The notes beneath the pieces were generated by a model that saw nothing but the letters and a program-made list of their open reading frames with translations, had not been told where the DNA came from and ran no database searches. The position numbers and the translations under genes are program-made. Of a DNA stretch of 9,223 nt, positions 5,695-9,223 are shown piece after piece. Numbering within the stretch: the stretch's first letter is position 1; the number at the start of each line of letters is the position of its first letter. Location of the stretch: NCBI GenBank assembly GCA_027083045.1, contig JALWQP010000010.1:1-9223 (forward strand). Reading direction: 5' to 3'. The DNA is from Desulfurococcales archaeon. GTDB lineage: Archaea; Thermoproteota; Thermoprotei_A; Sulfolobales; Desulfurococcaceae.

Positions 5695-6726
5695 TTAACA
5701 TATTCGGGGGAGGTTTAGTGGGTTAGGCCTAACGATTACCCTACCACCGACTTCGGTCACAGCGACAACCCTGCCCCTAAGAATATTGTTTGGCGGCTCT
5801 ACTACCTCGCCTATTATAGCTGGCTTCTCACCCATAGCCTTGAGTTTCTCTACAACATCTTCTACTTTCTCCGGCCTAACGCTGAGAACCCCTACACCTT
5901 CGGACGCAACATTCAATGGATCAACGCCGAGCGCGTCGAGGAACTCTCTCACCTCTTCTCTGACCGGGATACTAGCCCGGTCTATCACGATCGTTGTGCC
6001 TGTCTGGGTGCTCCACTCGTTCAGAATCGCTGCGAGCCCACCTCGCGTAGGGTCTCGTGCGCCCGTAATGTATTCCCTATACTTCTTGATAACCGGTAAG
6101 ACTGTCTTCACGAGTGGGCGGGAGTCGCTGCGGAGACTGGTGTTCTCGTCTAGCATTCCCAGCCTGGCAGCGAGTATAGCCGCGCCATGCTCGGCTATGG
6201 GCCCCGTCACAACTATTTTGTCCCCGGGACGCGGCCTGTCGATCAAGGGATTATCTGATAAGCCGATCCCTGTGCATGATATTATTATTCTATCTATCTT
6301 ACCCTTCGGCATGACCTTGAAGTCTCCGCCTATCAGCGCGATATTGTTCTCTCGTAGAACATTGATCATACTCTCTACTATTTCTTCCAGTATTTTCTTC
6401 TCTAATCCTTCCTCGACTATGATCATATCCATGAATGCTACCGGGTCAGCAGCCATCATGACTAGATCGTTCAGAACACCGGATGCAGCGAGATGCCCTA
6501 TGTCTCCGCCGGGAAAGAAGAGAGGATCGATTGTGAAGCTATCGCTTGCAAATACTATTGATTTTCCACCGATCCTAATTGTTGAACCATCGTCGAGGAC
6601 ATCTAATCCATAGCCATTAAGCGCTGTTCTGAGTCTCGGCGGGGTCTTGGCCACAATTATTTTTTCTATGATTTCAGTCATTTCCCTGCCGCCAGCACCG
6701 TGTATTATAGTTATTTTATCATCCAT
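5695..6726 (-). CDS. hypE: HypE, carbamoyl dehydratase of [NiFe]-hydrogenase maturation
   Basis: HypE takes the carbamoyl group from HypF onto its C-terminal Cys and dehydrates it with ATP to a thiocyanate, the CN donor for the active-site iron. The protein ends in PRIC, so the acceptor Cys343 is present. Other family marks are HGAGGREM at 9-16, DDGST at 45-49, FPGGDIGHLAASGVLNDL at 71-88, GGDFKV at 133-138, HGAAILAARLGM at 180-191 and DPTRGGLA at 225-232, matching the PurM-like ATP-binding fold. The length of 343 is normal and no residue looks missing. The ATG start has GGGGGCGAAGGCGG upstream. hypC follows after 18 bases. An 81-base gap separates it from the surface-protein gene and contains a candidate TATA box, so hypEC may be its own transcript. 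Confidence 0.97.
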   Translation of the reverse strand: MDDKITIIHGAGGREMTEIIEKIIVAKTPPRLRTALNGYGLDVLDDGSTIRIGGKSIVFASDSFTIDPLFFPGGDIGHLAASGVLNDLVMMAADPVAFMDMIIVEEGLEKKILEEIVESMINVLRENNIALIGGDFKVMPKGKIDRIIISCTGIGLSDNPLIDRPRPGDKIVVTGPIAEHGAAILAARLGMLDENTSLRSDSRPLVKTVLPVIKKYREYITGARDPTRGGLAAILNEWSTQTGTTIVIDRASIPVREEVREFLDALGVDPLNVASEGVGVLSVRPEKVEDVVEKLKAMGEKPAIIGEVVEPPNNILRGRVVAVTEVGGRVIVRPNPLNLPRIC

Positions 6727-6763
6727 GCCGCCTTCGCCCCCTATTCTTAACGGGTTTAGTCCT

Positions 6764-6771
6764 CTAAATAG
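6764..6771 (-). promoter_or_regulatory. Candidate TATA box for hypEC
   Basis: The minus strand reads CTATTTAG here. A start about 26 bases on (near 6741) would leave a leader of about 15 nucleotides containing the GGGGGCG Shine-Dalgarno. The match is moderate. Confidence 0.35.
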
Positions 6772-6807
6772 ATGTGTTTCCGAAAAGCCGGATTGCTAGC
6801 ATTGTTG

Positions 6808-7935
6808 TTACTGCGTCTTCTTCCTGTGGACATGAGTCGTTATAGCCATTATAGCGGCGAGGGCTACTATTATGGCTATTATTCCGCCGAAAACCTCTTC
6901 TTCAGTAAAAGGCATCCTAGTGGCTGAGGGACATATTGCAGAGTATTTTAGCGTCAGATTTTCATTATTATTGATTATTATGTGTATGTTGTAGTACCCT
7001 GATAATATGTTATTGAAAACTACGTGAAGGTAAATCTTCTTTGTTTCATTAGGGCTCGCTATACCATAGCCATAGAAATAAAATGATATATAGAGATCCT
7101 TACCTACACGCCAATGCTTCAGGTCAGATATGTCGTATTTGCTGTAATGTGTTGTTAATTGTAATGTAGCCCCGAGCCTCTTTGCTAGGCAATCATATTT
7201 AATGCTTGGTACAAGGGATGATGGATAGATCTCGTACAGTGATTCCGTACTAATACGTTTTGTAATAGTTATGATGAGGTCCCCGTTGAGATAAGGCTCT
7301 ATGGGAATGGATAGTGTGAACACTTTTTCAGGCGCTGATATGGTGTCTGTGATCGTGTATCCAAGCTCCTGCCCTTTCGGATTACTAAGCAATATTGTGA
7401 TACGATGGTTTGTTAAATTGACAAACGCTATTCTCACCATAGCACTGTAATTGGCTGGGAATGATTGGCCGTTAATCCTATGAATAGATACTGGAAGCAT
7501 AACCGTGGCTTTGCCTGCTGTATAGTTGGCCGTGTAGTGATAGGTGATACGAAGAATATTTTCTCCTTCGCGGAGACCGGACAACAGTATTTTATATACA
7601 GGTAATGCGCCTTGACCCGCTATGTACGTTCTAGTAGTCTGTAACGGCATTATTGTCCTGTTATTAAGTTCGACGATCATCATTGATGCTGTAGGCACTT
7701 GTGCAGGGAGTAGGATTGTCCGGGCTTCCGTTGTCCGAGAATATATGCCGTACATTATATCCGTATATACTTGCAGAATATTGCCTCTTCCCACTAATGT
7801 CACCAATGCTTTCTCATACAAGATCTTAATCGGCGGTGGAGTTTCCAGAGTATTAATGGAAAAGACCATGGGTGATAATAATATACTAGTGACGAATAAT
7901 GTGATAAATATATTCGTGTAGCGCCGGGTATGCAT
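6808..7935 (-). CDS. Unrecognised cell-surface protein with signal peptide and C-terminal membrane anchor
   Basis: I do not recognise a family. The 375 residues start with a charged, then hydrophobic segment typical of a signal peptide (about 1-27, with RRYTNIFITLFVTSILL). A single C-terminal transmembrane helix (GGIIAIIVALAAIMAITT at 350-367) ends in a basic tail, HVHRKKTQ. The topology should be an exported beta-rich ectodomain tethered to the membrane. Six N-x-S/T sequons (N92, N137, N162, N173, N296, N326) suggest S-layer-style glycosylation. Only two cysteines (C249, C335) are present, possibly a disulfide; there is no metal-binding or redox motif. The ATG at 7935 is preceded by GGTGG (7945-7949 region) and a clear TATA box at 7991-8000. 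The gene is visibly more AT-rich than its neighbours. It lies between hycI and hypE on the same strand, so a link to the hydrogenase is possible but unproven. Confidence 0.85.
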   Translation of the reverse strand: MHTRRYTNIFITLFVTSILLSPMVFSINTLETPPPIKILYEKALVTLVGRGNILQVYTDIMYGIYSRTTEARTILLPAQVPTASMMIVELNNRTIMPLQTTRTYIAGQGALPVYKILLSGLREGENILRITYHYTANYTAGKATVMLPVSIHRINGQSFPANYSAMVRIAFVNLTNHRITILLSNPKGQELGYTITDTISAPEKVFTLSIPIEPYLNGDLIITITKRISTESLYEIYPSSLVPSIKYDCLAKRLGATLQLTTHYSKYDISDLKHWRVGKDLYISFYFYGYGIASPNETKKIYLHVVFNNILSGYYNIHIIINNNENLTLKYSAICPSATRMPFTEEEVFGGIIAIIVALAAIMAITTHVHRKKTQ

Positions 7936-7971
7936 TTCGGACTTCCACCAATACGTGTATAGGGGTCTATT

Positions 7972-7981
7972 GATATTTTGT
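7972..7981. promoter_or_regulatory. Shared 10-mer GATATTTTGT, copy 2 (upstream of surface-protein gene)
   Basis: It is identical to 320-329 before the mbhJ-like gene. In gene sense it reads ACAAAATATC, 9 bases downstream of the TATA box at 7991-8000 and just before the predicted start site near 7970. The downstream flank differs (AAT here, GTT at copy 1). Confidence 0.3.
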
Positions 7982-7990
7982 AGCCATACA

Positions 7991-8000
7991 TATTTTTATA
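7991..8000 (-). promoter_or_regulatory. TATA box of the surface-protein gene
   Basis: The minus strand reads TATAAAAATA, the strongest TATA match in the window. A start near 7970 gives a leader of about 34 nucleotides to the ATG at 7935. It lies 20 bases after the hycI stop, so the surface protein has its own promoter. Confidence 0.6.
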
Positions 8001-8019
8001 CTATTGTCACGGAGTAATC

Positions 8020-8559
8020 CTAGTGGTTAATCTTGTTCGACATGCTCTTTTCTAGGGCGATCCGGATTACCTCGGCAAGGCTTTCGACCGTTTTTCTAAC
8101 ATGTTCTGATAGCTTCATCCCTATATCGAGTTTTTCAGCTATAATTGCTATCACGTAAAAGTCTTTGAGACGTGTTTCTTTTTCTAGTAGTTTTAGCAGC
8201 AGTCTTATCGGGACATTATGCGTCGTTGCGAGGGCGAAGAGCTCCTTTATGTTCCGGATACCGGACAGTATTATGGTCCCGGGCGGGACGCCCTCAGCGT
8301 ATCCTGCATCGATCATTATTATGCCTCTAGGTTTTGAACTGATTATTTTGTCTAGGCAGGTCTCCAGCCCATACTCGCACTCGATAAGACGACTATCTCT
8401 AACCCTTTTTTTCGCTAGTTGTTCACATACCTCGAGGCCAGCCCTGTCATCTGATCGTAGAGGCGAGCCGACACAGGCAATTATGTATTTGTTGCTCAGT
8501 TTTTCCACTAAGAACTTGAGTAGTTCTTCACTGCTCGGTCTAATTATTGGCTCTGACAT
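8020..8559 (-). CDS. hycI: HycI-type [NiFe]-hydrogenase maturation protease (peptidase family M52)
   Basis: This endopeptidase removes the C-terminal extension of a hydrogenase large subunit after nickel insertion. The 179 residues show CVGSPLRSDDRAG at 29-41 (family GxGNxxxxDDxxG, with Ser for the usual Asn), MIDAG at 82-86 and ATTHNVPIRLLLKLL at 111-125. D38, D84 and H114 correspond to the nickel-sensing ligands D16, D62 and H90 of E. coli HycI. The TTHN-P-L block is characteristic of HycI-type enzymes that serve group 3/4 hydrogenases, which agrees with the MbhJ-like gene at the left edge. The helical N-terminal extension before the core is usual in archaeal members. The ATG start has GAAGAG just upstream and an in-frame stop at 8566-8568. 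The 91-base gap to porB shows no convincing TATA box, though AAAATTAG at 8593-8600 is possible. Confidence 0.93.
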   Translation of the reverse strand: MSEPIIRPSSEELLKFLVEKLSNKYIIACVGSPLRSDDRAGLEVCEQLAKKRVRDSRLIECEYGLETCLDKIISSKPRGIIMIDAGYAEGVPPGTIILSGIRNIKELFALATTHNVPIRLLLKLLEKETRLKDFYVIAIIAEKLDIGMKLSEHVRKTVESLAEVIRIALEKSMSNKINH

Positions 8560-8639
8560 ATCTCTTCAACTGGGCATGTATTCTTCTGATAACTAATTTT
8601 TCCTCGAGAAGCAAGAAAACGGTTTAACAGGGTGTGGTG

Positions 8640-8647
8640 GAAAAAAG
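8640..8647 (-). terminator. Oligo-T terminator after porB
   Basis: The minus strand reads TTACTTTTTTCC directly after the porB stop, with six consecutive T at 8641-8646. T-runs of this kind act as intrinsic terminators in archaea, and a por operon usually ends with porB. Confidence 0.5.
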
Positions 8648-8650
8648 TAT

Positions 8651-9223
8651 TTACTTTGGAGCATTGGCGGCGCGCTTGAGCAGGTCCTCCCAGACGAGAT
8701 CCACGTATTCCTGGAACTTCTTAAGGAGCTCCCTGTTCTCAGGCTTAAGTAGGTGTTTGAATCTTCCCTGTACCTCTACGAATTTCTCTATTGGCTGTTT
8801 TAGGCTCGGATTCCTGGCAATTGCTAGGCTTCTATCGGTCAGCATGTATCCTGTCTCTGGGGTCCACTCCCATAGCGGGAAGTAGCATGTGTCAACGGCT
8901 CTTCTAGCTATCTCTATGGCCAGTTCTGTGCCGTGCCTCCAACCACGATCACATGGGCTCAAGGCATGGATAAATGCCGGGCCTTCGACCTCTATTCCCT
9001 TCCTAACCTTTTTCATGAGGTCTAGCCAATGGGCTGGCGTGGCTGTTGCCACATATGGTATGCGGTGTGCAACCATTATGTCTGCTATTGGTTTTTTGGC
9101 CTGCTGCTTACCGGGTATGACTTTGCCTACCGGGCTGGTCGTGGTCCATGCGAATGGTGGTGTTCCACCGCTCCTCTGTATACCCGTGTTCATGTATGCC
9201 TCGTTGTCGTATAGGATGTATAG
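8651..9223 (-). CDS. porB: Pyruvate:ferredoxin oxidoreductase beta subunit, 5'-truncated by window edge
   Basis: Only the C-terminal 190 residues are in the window; the frame stays open to base 9223. PorB is the TPP-binding subunit that, with PorA, converts pyruvate and CoA to acetyl-CoA, CO2 and reduced ferredoxin. The fragment begins LYILYDNEAYMNTGIQRSGG, the end of the TPP motif typical of the PorB/VorB group. TTTSPVGKVIPGKQQAKK and HRIPYVATATPAHW follow, then FIHALSPCDRGWR, whose Cys is the expected fourth cluster ligand of this subunit. It is clearly a different paralogue from KorB, which has the shorter TTPHG/TTPYG version. The N-terminal CxxC region and the other subunits (porG, D, A) should lie beyond the right edge. 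A VorB identity is possible, since these enzymes are close. Confidence 0.93.
   Translation of the reverse strand, partial: LYILYDNEAYMNTGIQRSGGTPPFAWTTTSPVGKVIPGKQQAKKPIADIMVAHRIPYVATATPAHWLDLMKKVRKGIEVEGPAFIHALSPCDRGWRHGTELAIEIARRAVDTCYFPLWEWTPETGYMLTDRSLAIARNPSLKQPIEKFVEVQGRFKHLLKPENRELLKKFQEYVDLVWEDLLKRAANAPK

Noticed and set aside
5786..6613. 275-codon open frame on the plus strand opposite hypE
   Set aside because: It is Ser/Thr/Pro-rich antisense of a complete, well-conserved hypE, with no family resemblance, Shine-Dalgarno or promoter.
6727..6807. Possible terminator hairpin after the surface-protein gene (CCGGCTTTTCGG on the minus strand)
   Set aside because: The stem would be only three to four base pairs with a short T-run inside the loop; it is not convincing as a hairpin or as an archaeal T-run terminator.
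7800..7991. 63-codon minus-strand frame beginning with a hydrogenase-like peptide
   Set aside because: Its ATG overlaps the TATA box at 7991-8000, it runs into another frame of the surface-protein gene, and only the first 16 residues resemble anything. It is kept as an observation on the motif, not as a gene.
8165..8596. 143-codon plus-strand frame opposite hycI
   Set aside because: It is Ser-rich antisense of a gene with all its catalytic residues; there is no independent coding evidence.

Overview
The window looks like a chromosomal segment of an anaerobic, hyperthermophilic archaeon. A crenarchaeote of the Desulfurococcales type is most likely. This rests on Shine-Dalgarno-led genes with GTG and TTG starts, TATA boxes instead of bacterial promoters, heavy use of ATA, AGG and AGA codons, four-subunit archaeal 2-oxoacid:ferredoxin oxidoreductases, and a membrane-hydrogenase small subunit of the MbhJ/EchC type. 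No species can be named from the sequence alone. There are no RNA genes, CRISPR arrays or insertion sequences that I can support, and no gene-free stretch longer than about 120 bases.

Layout from left to right. (1) 1-245, minus: N-terminal part of a group 4 [NiFe]-hydrogenase small subunit (MbhJ-like), cut by the window edge. (2) 352-2670, minus: hypF. (3) 2787-5446, plus: four-gene operon korD-korA-korB-korG for a 2-oxoacid (probably 2-oxoglutarate):ferredoxin oxidoreductase, divergent from hypF. (4) 5443-6726, minus: hypE-hypC, convergent with korG and sharing a TTAA that serves as a stop codon on both strands. (5) 6808-7935, minus: an unrecognised 375-residue surface protein with signal peptide, six N-glycosylation sequons and one C-terminal membrane anchor. 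(6) 8020-8559, minus: HycI-type hydrogenase maturation protease. (7) 8651-9223, minus: C-terminal 190 residues of PorB, pyruvate:ferredoxin oxidoreductase beta subunit, followed by a T-run.

Functionally, this is a ferredoxin-to-hydrogen neighbourhood. KorDABG and Por oxidise 2-oxoacids and reduce ferredoxin. A membrane-bound [NiFe] hydrogenase, whose small subunit starts at the left edge, would reoxidise ferredoxin and evolve H2. HypF and HypE make and load the CN ligand, HypC carries the Fe(CN)2CO intermediate, and the HycI-type protease trims the hydrogenase large subunit after Ni insertion. hypA, hypB, hypD and the large-subunit gene are not in the window. All hydrogenase-related genes lie on the minus strand and the kor operon interrupts them on the plus strand.

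Points most worth a second look: the uncharacterised surface protein inside the hydrogenase-maturation array; the Cys-to-Asp change in the last zinc-finger ligand position of HypF; a 10-mer (GATATTTTGT) repeated upstream of the hydrogenase and surface-protein genes with a near copy upstream of hypF/korD; and a short hydrogenase-large-subunit-like peptide motif in the leader of the surface-protein gene.
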